From: Rhodocyclaceae bacterium UBA5602
Lineage (GTDB): Bacteria; Pseudomonadota; Gammaproteobacteria; Burkholderiales; Rhodocyclaceae
DNA length: 9,016 nt
Direction: 5' to 3'
Assembly (NCBI GenBank): GCA_002424865.1
Contig: DILC01000001.1
Location: 15,866-24,881 of the forward strand
Of the stretch, positions 1 to 5,472 are shown in pieces. How positions within the stretch are numbered: the first letter of the stretch is position 1; each line of letters opens with the position of its first letter. Position numbers and translations under genes: made by a program. The notes under the pieces are model-generated. The model made no database searches, was not told where the DNA came from, and saw nothing but the letters and a program-made list of their open reading frames with translations.

Positions 1-24
1 GGCTTTAATACGGGCTTTAATACG
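1..24. repeat. Perfect 12-bp tandem duplication at the window edge
   Basis: The unit GGCTTTAATACG occurs twice back to back with no mismatch. The array touches the left edge, so more copies may lie outside. It sits in the non-coding region downstream of lipA; I see no gene in bases 1-93 on either strand that I can support. A reading frame on the plus strand is open from base 1 to 459, but it lies mostly antisense to lipA and is not a credible gene. Confidence 0.8.
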
Positions 25-58
25 CCTCAAGCCGGCCTTGCCGCCATGCCAAAGTATC

Positions 59-87
59 ATCGCCGTCCTGCCAGCGCCGACTTTTTT
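59..87 (-). repeat. Dispersed repeat, copy 1 (downstream of lipA)
   Basis: On the minus strand this reads AAAAAAGTCGGCGCTGGC and then ends in ACGGCGAT. It matches bases 6876-6904 over 29 bases with one mismatch, and bases 2040-2065 over 26 bases with three mismatches. It begins exactly 6 nt after the lipA stop codon. Unlike the copy at 6876-6904, I find no inverted partner that would form a long hairpin here. On the plus strand it ends in a run of six T's, but without a clear stem I do not call it a terminator. Confidence 0.75.
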
Positions 88-93
88 GGCTTT

Positions 94-1026
94 TCAAATC
101 GCACCGGCGCCGTGGGCTTGCGTGTCGGCGTGATAGCTGGAACGCACCATGGGCCCACAGGCGGCGTGCGTATAGCCCATCGCCAGGGCCTCTTTTTCAA
201 ACATGGCAAACTGTTCTGGCGGCACATAGCGCATCACCGGCAAGTGGTGTCCAGAGGGGGCAAGATATTGGCCGAGGGTGAGCATCTCGACGCCATATTC
301 GCGCATGTCGCGCATGGTGGCCAGAATCTCTTCGTCCGTCTCGCCCAAGCCCACCATCAGGCCGGATTTGGACGGGATCCGCGGATGGCGTTTTTTAAAC
401 TCCTGCAGCAGGCGCAACGAGTGCGCGTAATCCGCACCGGGCCTGGCTTGCTTGTATAAACGCGGCACGGTTTCCATGTTGTGATTCATGATGTCGGGCG
501 GTTGCGTGCCCAGAATATCCAGCGCGGCCTCCAGCCGCCCGCGAAAATCCGGCACCAGCACTTCGATTTTTGTGCGCGGTGACAGGGTGCGAATCCGCGC
601 GATGCAATCGGCAAAATGCTGGGCGCCGCCATCCCTTAAATCGTCGCGGTCAACGCTCGTGACCACCACATAATTCAGCCTCATCGCGGCAATGGTCTGC
701 GCCAGTTTCAAGGGTTCGTCCACATCCGGCGGCAGGGGTTTGCCATGGCCGACATCGCAAAACGGGCAGCGCCGCGTGCATAAATCGCCCAGGATCATGA
801 AAGTCGCCGTGCCATTGCCAAAGCACTCGCCGATGTTGGGGCAGGAGGCCTCTTCGCACACGGTGTGCAGTTGATGTTCGCGCAAAATCTGCTTGATCTC
901 GCCAAAGCGCGTAGCCGAGTTGCCTGCCTTGACGCGGATCCAGTCCGGCTTTTTGAGCGCGGCAACCGGCACGATTTTGATCGGGATGCGGGCGGTTTTC
1001 GCTTCGCCTTTTTGTTTCACAGTCAT
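94..1026 (-). CDS. lipA: Lipoyl synthase LipA
   Basis: Radical SAM enzyme of 310 residues, a normal length for the family. It inserts two sulfur atoms into the octanoyl chain carried on lipoyl domains (E2 subunits of 2-oxoacid dehydrogenases, and the glycine cleavage H protein), completing lipoate synthesis in the cytoplasm. Seen in the sequence: the auxiliary [4Fe-4S] cluster motif CX4CX5C at C57, C62 and C68 (within CEEASCPNIGEC); the radical SAM motif CX3CX2C at C83, C87 and C90 (CTRRCPFC); and the conserved C-terminal RSSY at 295-298, the fourth ligand region of the auxiliary cluster. The start ATG overlaps the lipB stop as ATGA, so the two are translationally coupled. It is the last gene of the dacC-to-lipA string. 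A dispersed repeat starts 6 nt after its stop. All catalytic cysteines are present, so it should be active. Confidence 0.97.
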   Translation of the reverse strand: MTVKQKGEAKTARIPIKIVPVAALKKPDWIRVKAGNSATRFGEIKQILREHQLHTVCEEASCPNIGECFGNGTATFMILGDLCTRRCPFCDVGHGKPLPPDVDEPLKLAQTIAAMRLNYVVVTSVDRDDLRDGGAQHFADCIARIRTLSPRTKIEVLVPDFRGRLEAALDILGTQPPDIMNHNMETVPRLYKQARPGADYAHSLRLLQEFKKRHPRIPSKSGLMVGLGETDEEILATMRDMREYGVEMLTLGQYLAPSGHHLPVMRYVPPEQFAMFEKEALAMGYTHAACGPMVRSSYHADTQAHGAGAI

Positions 1027-1676
1027 GGGGTTTCCAATGGTCCTAACGATGCTGCTTGCAACTGCAAAATCAACGCTTCGGCCAGTTGTGTGCCGACTTG
1101 CGTTGTTGACATTGTCTTGAGTCCTCCAGTATCGCCCGTAGCGAGCAGATCACGCAAGCGCGTGACCGGCATGCCTGCATAGCCGCACGGGTTGATCGCG
1201 GCATACGGCGCCAGATCGACATCGACATTAAGCGATACGCCGTGATAGCTGCAACCGCCTTTGATACGCAGCCCCAAGGCAGCGATTTTCGCGCCCGCCA
1301 CATATACGCCGGGCGCACCGGCCATACGCCCGGCCGCCACGCCATGGCTTGCCAGCACGTTAATCACGGCTTGTTCGATCCGCCACACCATGTCACGCAC
1401 TTTGAGTTGCTGGCGGCGCAAGTCCAGCAGCAGATAGGCCACCACCTGGCCTGGGCCGTGATAGGTAATTTGCCCGCCACGGTCAATCTGCACCACGGGG
1501 ATGCCAATGTCGTGCAACACATGCTCCGGCTTGCCGGATAAACCTTGCGTGAATACCGCCGGATGCTCGCACAGCCACAGTTCATCGGGCGTGTCAGCCG
1601 TGCGCTCCGCAGTGAAGGCCTGCATGGCGGCAAAGGTGGGCCCGTACGCCACACAACCCAGCGAACGAATGATCAC
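1023..1676 (-). CDS. lipB: Octanoyltransferase LipB (lipoyl(octanoyl) transferase)
   Basis: Transfers octanoate from octanoyl-ACP to the lipoyl domains, providing the substrate for LipA encoded directly downstream. The 217 residues contain the family signature RGGQITYHGPGQ at 66-77, the catalytic lysine in GAKIAALG (K130) and the catalytic cysteine in INPCGY (C164), which together form the Cys/Lys dyad known for this family. The reading frame stays open to 1847 upstream, but the extra 57 residues do not look like LipB and overlap ybeD. I choose GTG at 1676, which overlaps the ybeD stop as GTGA and puts the native-looking sequence IIRSLG at the N-terminus. An AAGGT lies just upstream as a weak ribosome binding site. 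It ends in ATGA shared with lipA. The start codon choice is inference; the identity is firm. Confidence 0.96.
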   Translation of the reverse strand: MIIRSLGCVAYGPTFAAMQAFTAERTADTPDELWLCEHPAVFTQGLSGKPEHVLHDIGIPVVQIDRGGQITYHGPGQVVAYLLLDLRRQQLKVRDMVWRIEQAVINVLASHGVAAGRMAGAPGVYVAGAKIAALGLRIKGGCSYHGVSLNVDVDLAPYAAINPCGYAGMPVTRLRDLLATGDTGGLKTMSTTQVGTQLAEALILQLQAASLGPLETP

Positions 1677-1936
1677 AGCACGACCTTGACCATGGGATGG
1701 GCGCTGAGCTCGCGATACAAAGCATCCAGTTGCGCTTGCGAGGTGGCCCGCACGGTGCAGGTGAGCGCCAGATAATTGCCCGCACGGGAAGGGCGCATGG
1801 CCATGCTGGCCGCATCGAATTCCGGTGCATGCTTGACCACCACGCAAGCGATGGCCTGCGCAAATTCATCCACCCGCGCGCCCATGATCTTCAACGGAAA
1901 GTCGCACGGGAAATCAATCAGCGTTTTTCTATCCAT
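1673..1936 (-). CDS. ybeD: YbeD/DUF493 family protein
   Basis: Small protein of 87 residues of the DUF493 (YbeD) family, normally found beside lipB. Family features seen: TLIDFPCDFPLKIMG at 5-19, and the ACT-like alternation of strands and helices ending in a short beta strand (HPMVKVVL). The molecular role is not well established. The fold resembles ACT regulatory domains, so a ligand-binding or regulatory role in lipoate metabolism is often suggested by its neighbourhood. The ATG at 1936 lies 8 bases inside the end of the aminotransferase gene and is preceded by a good GAGGTGA ribosome binding site. Its stop overlaps the lipB GTG start. The packing indicates coupled translation with both neighbours. 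Confidence 0.93.
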   Translation of the reverse strand: MDRKTLIDFPCDFPLKIMGARVDEFAQAIACVVVKHAPEFDAASMAMRPSRAGNYLALTCTVRATSQAQLDALYRELSAHPMVKVVL

Positions 1937-2834
1937 GGCGCATCACCTCGGTCTTGTAAGCTTGGTACCAGCCATACATCGCAGCGTAAATCGATCCGGG
2001 CTTGCCTGCCACGCGGCTGCCATGCGCCGTACCGTTACGCGCCGTGTTGTCAGCGCCGACTTTTTGGCCAATTTTCATCCCATCCAGTTCAACAATCGGC
2101 AGCACCTCGCGCGTGGAAGAAGCCAGCCATAATTCATCCGCAGCGCGCACCTCGGCTTCGGTAATGTCGCGCACGTCAACCGGCAAGCCGTGGGCTGCGG
2201 CAAGTTCGAGCAAAACGTCGTAAGTGATGCCCGGCAGCATGAGATGGTTTTTCATCGGCGCAAGCAGCACGCCATCCTTCACCACGAAGATGGAAGAGGC
2301 AGCGCCCTCGGTCAAAAAGCCATCGCGGAACAAAACGGTTTCAGCCGCACCAGCCACCATGGATTGCTGGCGCAACAGGCAATTGGCCAGCACAGACGTT
2401 GACTTGATGTCACAGCGCAGCCAGCGAATATCCGCTGCGGATACCGCCGTCACGCCATCCCTGACTTGCTCGGGACTGGGTGCCCCGAGGAACTCGGCAA
2501 ACAGCAGCACGGTAGGCACAGGCTCGGCCGGGAAAACATGGTTACGCACCGCCATGCGGCCGCGTGTGACCTGAATGTACACTGAGTGATCCGCCCACTC
2601 GGCTGCGCACGAGAGGTGATTGACCAAAGCCGCCCATTGCGCGATGGTATGCGGATTCTCCAGGCCAATGGCCGCCAGGCTATGCGCCAAACGGTGCAAA
2701 TGCGCTTCCAGCCGAAACGGATGGCGCGAATACACGGGCACGACTTCATACACGGCGTCACCAAACAAAAAGCCGCGATCCATCACCGACACCTTGGCGT
2801 CTTCTGGCGCAACCCACGCGCCATTGAGATACAT
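1929..2834 (-). CDS. Class IV PLP aminotransferase, D-amino-acid aminotransferase type, with an extra C-terminal segment
   Basis: Pyridoxal-phosphate enzyme of fold type IV, probably a D-amino-acid transaminase (D-alanine + 2-oxoglutarate to pyruvate + D-glutamate). Seen: N-terminal YLNGAWVAPEDAKVSVMDRG; the PLP lysine in CDIKSTSVLAN (K144); the cofactor-contacting glutamate in LTEGAASSIF (E176); LPGITYDVLLE; and the late ASSTREVLPIVELDG. Branched-chain aminotransferases and aminodeoxychorismate lyase share the fold, so the exact substrate is inferred from neighbouring dacC and overall resemblance. I use ATG at 2834, because GAGGA ends 5 nt upstream; a GTG at 2846 would add four residues. It begins 19 bp after the dacC stop and overlaps ybeD by 8 bases. 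The 301 residues exceed the roughly 280-285 I expect. The excess matches residues 258-276, which separate IGQ from GKPG and overlap a dispersed repeat. Confidence 0.92.
   Translation of the reverse strand: MYLNGAWVAPEDAKVSVMDRGFLFGDAVYEVVPVYSRHPFRLEAHLHRLAHSLAAIGLENPHTIAQWAALVNHLSCAAEWADHSVYIQVTRGRMAVRNHVFPAEPVPTVLLFAEFLGAPSPEQVRDGVTAVSAADIRWLRCDIKSTSVLANCLLRQQSMVAGAAETVLFRDGFLTEGAASSIFVVKDGVLLAPMKNHLMLPGITYDVLLELAAAHGLPVDVRDITEAEVRAADELWLASSTREVLPIVELDGMKIGQKVGADNTARNGTAHGSRVAGKPGSIYAAMYGWYQAYKTEVMRHG
2007..2063 (-). other. Apparent 57-bp in-frame insertion in the aminotransferase gene
   Basis: This encodes residues 258-276 (begins KVGADNTARNGTAHG). In relatives as I remember them, the loop reads roughly LDG-x-x-IG-x-GKPG with no such segment, and removing 19 residues restores the usual protein length. 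Its upstream end on the coding strand coincides with the dispersed repeat (AAAGTCGGCGCTG). Inside it a 15-bp unit is approximately duplicated (GCGCCGT at 2024-2030 and again at 2039-2045 on the plus strand), giving the pentapeptide-like pair DNTAR/NGTAH. The identity of the insertion is inferred from memory of the family, not from an alignment. Confidence 0.6.
2040..2065 (-). repeat. Dispersed repeat, copy 3 (inside the aminotransferase gene)
   Basis: It reads AAAAAGTCGGCGCTG then ACGGCG on the minus strand. It matches copy 1 (59-87) over 26 bases with three mismatches. It is in the same orientation as the two intergenic copies and is translated as KVGADNTA. Confidence 0.65.
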
Positions 2835-2839
2835 GGGCG

Positions 2840-2844
2840 TCCTC
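2840..2844 (-). promoter_or_regulatory. Ribosome binding site deciding the aminotransferase start
   Basis: GAGGA on the minus strand lies 5 nt before ATG 2834, within the 19-bp gap after the dacC stop. The alternative GTG at 2846 lies upstream of this site and could not use it, so the ATG is favoured. Confidence 0.7.
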
Positions 2845-2853
2845 ACAGGCGGC

Positions 2854-4005
2854 TCACTTGAACCAGAGCATCACGGTGTCCCACAAGCGGCCGAAGAAGC
2901 CTGCCAGCGGCACATCTTCCAGTGCAACGATGGGGTATTCACCCAGCGGACGGTTGTCCAGGCTGAGCTTTAACGTGCCCACGGGCGTGCCTTTGTCCAG
3001 CGGGGCGAGCAGGGGGAGGCGGCTTGTCAATGCCACGCCGAGCTTGTCTTTCATGCCGCGTGGCACAGAGACCTGCACGTCATGGGTAAAACCGGCTTTC
3101 ACGGTGTTTTGTGTGCCCTTGTATACTTTGAACTGGGAGACAACCTGACCCTTTGCGTACACTTTTACCGATTCAAATGCGTTATAGCCCCAGTTCAGGA
3201 GATTCAAGGAGTCCCTCGCCCGCGCAGCGTCCGAGGGCGTACCAAGCACAACGGAGATCAAGCGCCGGGGTGGCCGCAATGAAGTGGCGACCAGGCAATA
3301 ACCTGCAGCATTCGAGTGCCCGGTTTTCATGCCATCCACGCTCGGGTCAGCCCACAGCAGGCGATTGCGGTTGAACTGGCGAATGCCCGCATAGGTGTAT
3401 TCCTTCACCGCATGCAAACGATGCATCTCCGGATGATCCCTCATCAAGGCAGCAGCGAGCCTGGCCATATCGTGCGCAGTGGAATAATGATTCGGCTCAG
3501 CGTTATCAAAAAATCCGCTGGCATTCAAAAAGTGGGTGTCTTTCAGGCCCAAATGTTGCGCGGTTTTGTTCATCATGTCCGCAAACGCAGGCTCGCTGCC
3601 GGCAATCGCCTCGGCCAGCGCGACGGAAGCATCGTTGCCGGATTGGATCACCATGCCTTTGACCAAATCATCCACCGTCACCTGGCCATTGACGGGTATA
3701 AAACTGCGCGAGCCCTGCGTTCGCCAGGCGCGTTCCGAGACAACCACGGGCTGTTGCCATGACAAACGTTTATCGGCCAGGGCTTGGGCGACCAGATAGG
3801 TGGTCATCATCTTGGTCAATGAGGCCGGTTCCAAGCGGGTTTCCGCGTTACTACCGGCCAGCACTTGCCCGCTGTCGGCATCCATCAGCAGCCAGGCTTT
3901 AGCGCTGAGCGCCGGCACTGGCACAGCAACAGGGGCAGGGGCAGGGGCAGCTTGCGCAACGGCTGCCCATGGCAATAAAACCAGGATCAAAAAAAATCGT
4001 TTCAT
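2854..4005 (-). CDS. dacC: D-alanyl-D-alanine carboxypeptidase, PBP5/PBP6 family
   Basis: Periplasmic low-molecular-weight penicillin-binding protein that removes the terminal D-Ala from peptidoglycan pentapeptides. The 383 residues start with a Sec signal peptide (MKRFFLILVLLPWAAVAQA, cleavage near 19-20) followed by a Pro/Ala-rich linker. All three active-site motifs of the serine DD-peptidases are present: SLTK (S62, K65), SGN (122-124) and KTG (227-229). A PBP5 C-terminal beta domain follows (about 275-360). The final GFFGRLWDTVMLWFK is an amphipathic membrane anchor typical of DacA/DacC. The frame is open to 4104, but the extra 33 residues precede the signal peptide, so I choose ATG 4005; GGAAG lies close upstream. 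The released D-Ala is a plausible substrate for the aminotransferase encoded next. A TATAAT lies 35 bp upstream of the start. dacA would be an equally acceptable name. Confidence 0.95.
   Translation of the reverse strand: MKRFFLILVLLPWAAVAQAAPAPAPVAVPVPALSAKAWLLMDADSGQVLAGSNAETRLEPASLTKMMTTYLVAQALADKRLSWQQPVVVSERAWRTQGSRSFIPVNGQVTVDDLVKGMVIQSGNDASVALAEAIAGSEPAFADMMNKTAQHLGLKDTHFLNASGFFDNAEPNHYSTAHDMARLAAALMRDHPEMHRLHAVKEYTYAGIRQFNRNRLLWADPSVDGMKTGHSNAAGYCLVATSLRPPRRLISVVLGTPSDAARARDSLNLLNWGYNAFESVKVYAKGQVVSQFKVYKGTQNTVKAGFTHDVQVSVPRGMKDKLGVALTSRLPLLAPLDKGTPVGTLKLSLDNRPLGEYPIVALEDVPLAGFFGRLWDTVMLWFK
3931..3950 (-). repeat. dacC: Short hexanucleotide repeat encoding the Pro/Ala linker of DacC
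   Basis: On the plus strand the unit AGGGGC is repeated three times in a row plus two more bases. On the coding strand it gives alternating Ala-Pro residues right after the signal peptide. The 6-bp unit keeps the frame if copies are gained or lost, so only linker length would vary. Confidence 0.7.
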
Positions 4006-4039
4006 GAACTTCCGCACCCGCAATGAAAGGTAAATGCGG

Positions 4040-4045
4040 ATTATA
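4040..4045 (-). promoter_or_regulatory. Candidate -10 box for the dacC-to-lipA operon
   Basis: A perfect TATAAT occurs on the minus strand, ending 34 nt before the dacC ATG at 4005. The stretch about 17 bp further upstream is GC-rich and does not resemble TTGACA, so the -35 is poor or absent. It is the only consensus-like site in the gap between the monooxygenase gene and dacC, which supports a transcript starting here and running through lipA. Confidence 0.4.
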
Positions 4046-4064
4046 GAGGCTTGTTGCCGCCAGC

Positions 4065-4092
4065 CGCCGGCTGCGGCGCGCCGCAGCCGGCG
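4065..4092. terminator. 28-bp perfect palindrome between the monooxygenase gene and dacC
   Basis: The half-arm CGCCGGCTGCGGCG is followed immediately by its exact reverse complement, a very GC-rich 14+14 palindrome. It starts 8 nt after the stop of the monooxygenase gene and ends about 20 bp before the dacC -10 box. No T-run follows on either strand, so it is not a textbook intrinsic terminator. It could stabilise the mRNA 3' end, slow polymerase, or be a protein-binding site. Confidence 0.55.
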
Positions 4093-4100
4093 CGAATAAA

Positions 4101-5282
4101 TCAAGCCAGCGGATGGCCGCTCAAGCCAAACTGCGTGCGGCCATAGAACATCATGTGATCTTCATATAACTGGCCAACTTGCAGGGATACCATGAGCAAA
4201 TCGCGCGCAAAGACTTCCACAATATCGCCTTTGTACGTCGCAGCGCCACCGAGCAACTCCAAGGCACGAAAACCGATTTGCGAACCCGTGCGGGCCACGG
4301 CGGACCGCCAAGCGCCCAAGCGACTTTCTTCCAGCGGACTGCATTCCGTCTTGCCTTCCACGCACCAGGCTTCCAACTGCTGGATGTAGCGCTCGTGCAA
4401 GGCTTCCGCCTGCTCGATTTGCGTAACCACCTCACCCAGATTGCGCTGGGCGACGGGCGATTCCCACTCATGACCACCCAGGAGTATCCGCTGACGGGAA
4501 CGGATGCGGGTATGCAACTCTTTTTGCAAGCGCTGCATGCCGCCCAGGCTGATGGCGCCGAAACCCAAAGTGAATGCAGGCATGAAGGGAACCCGATAGA
4601 CAGGCTCTGCGGGATCGTACTCGCCGCCTATTGGCGTATTGTTCTTTTTAGCGGCGCCAACGGGCAACACCCTGTGCCAGGGCACGAATACGTCTGTGAC
4701 GGCAATGCCTTTACTGCCGCTGCCGCGCAAGCCAAAGGTATCCCAGTTTTCAATAATCCTGCCCTCATTGACTTTAATCGTCACCAAACACGGCTGGGGG
4801 CCGCCCGCGCCAGGGACATCCACAATCGCCCCCAAACCAATCCATTCGCAAAAGTCGATGCCACTTCCCCAGTTCCATTGGCCGCTTAAGCGCACGCCAC
4901 CATCCACATACGTCACCGTACCGATAGGGAAAAAAATGTCAGCAACAAATTTATCCGAGCCAAAAATCTCATCCCGCCCGGCAGGCGGCAAGAGGGCGAC
5001 CCAGTTTTCATGCAGAGGCATGAAATAAGTCAGCCAACCGCCAGACACACTGTATTGCGATACCGTGCGCACAACTTCGGAAAATGTCCGGTGGCCCAAA
5101 CCATGCCCGCCATAGCGCTTTGGCCGTAATAAACGATGCAACTGAGTTTCGTGGATAGCATCTTTAAGCCGGGTGGAGTACTGCCCCTTGCGGTCTGCTT
5201 CGAATAGCTCGGCTTGTGCTATCTGACCAACATACTCGGCTCGCTTTATCGCCTCTTCATGCGTTAGCTGTCTTGATTCCAT
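4101..5282 (-). CDS. Flavin-dependent monooxygenase of the acyl-CoA dehydrogenase fold (HsaA / HpaH-C2 / DszC-like)
   Basis: A 393-residue protein with the three-part acyl-CoA dehydrogenase layout: helical N-terminus (1-115), beta-barrel middle (about 116-215; SGQWNWGSGID 133-143, then GLRGSGSKGIAVTDVFVP at 184-201) and helical C-terminus (about 235-375, GGAATY 345-350, FARD 358-361). Acyl-CoA dehydrogenases usually carry a late YEGT stretch with the catalytic base nearby; I do not see it. The pattern fits group D two-component monooxygenases, which use reduced flavin from a separate reductase to hydroxylate aromatic or similar rings. No reductase gene is in the window. AGGAG sits 8 nt before ATG 5282. 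A strong terminator after the upstream gene suggests its own promoter, which I could not identify. The neighbouring DUF1302/DUF1329 genes suggest a hydrophobic substrate. It could instead be an unusual acyl-CoA dehydrogenase; the substrate is unknown. Confidence 0.8.
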   Translation of the reverse strand: MESRQLTHEEAIKRAEYVGQIAQAELFEADRKGQYSTRLKDAIHETQLHRLLRPKRYGGHGLGHRTFSEVVRTVSQYSVSGGWLTYFMPLHENWVALLPPAGRDEIFGSDKFVADIFFPIGTVTYVDGGVRLSGQWNWGSGIDFCEWIGLGAIVDVPGAGGPQPCLVTIKVNEGRIIENWDTFGLRGSGSKGIAVTDVFVPWHRVLPVGAAKKNNTPIGGEYDPAEPVYRVPFMPAFTLGFGAISLGGMQRLQKELHTRIRSRQRILLGGHEWESPVAQRNLGEVVTQIEQAEALHERYIQQLEAWCVEGKTECSPLEESRLGAWRSAVARTGSQIGFRALELLGGAATYKGDIVEVFARDLLMVSLQVGQLYEDHMMFYGRTQFGLSGHPLA

Positions 5283-5433
5283 TGATCTTCTCCTCGTTAT
5301 TTTTAAGTTGTTTTAACCTGGAAACCGCAGTTGACTCATGATTACACGCTCAAACGGCTGAGGAATACTGGCTTTCGTGCCTTTCGCGAACACCACCTGC
5401 CGGATAAGGCTTTCAGGGTTTATTTCACAAATA

Positions 5434-5459
5434 AAAACGGGAGCTTGCGCTCCCGTTTT
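5434..5459 (-). terminator. Intrinsic terminator after the DUF1329 gene
   Basis: Stem AAAACGGGAGC, loop TTGC, and complementary arm GCTCCCGTTTT: 11 paired bases with a four-base loop. On the minus strand the hairpin runs into TTTTTATTT, starting 13 nt after the DUF1329 stop. It also has four T's on the plus strand, so it may work both ways. It separates the DUF1302-DUF1329 transcript from the monooxygenase gene. Confidence 0.9.
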
Positions 5460-5472
5460 GCTGCTGCGATGA

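Noticed and set aside
1..459. Plus-strand reading frame open from the left edge through 459
   Set aside because: Over 360 bases are antisense to the well-supported lipA, and the translation has no recognisable domain.
1677..1847. N-terminal extension of lipB to 1847
   Set aside because: The extra 57 residues overlap ybeD fully and do not resemble LipB; the GTG at 1676 overlaps the ybeD stop in the normal coupled manner.
3316..3762. 148-codon plus-strand reading frame
   Set aside because: It is antisense to the middle of dacC, which has all three active-site motifs in the other strand.
4006..4104. N-terminal extension of dacC to 4104
   Set aside because: It would place 33 residues before a clear signal peptide and run through the palindrome and the candidate promoter.
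4179..4889. 236-codon plus-strand reading frame
   Set aside because: It is antisense to the monooxygenase gene; the translation looks like low-complexity shadow sequence without family motifs, and there is no good ribosome binding site.
5425..5430. TTGTGA as a -35 box for the monooxygenase gene
   Set aside because: The hexamer 17 bp downstream (TTATCC) does not resemble a -10 box, so no promoter can be supported there.
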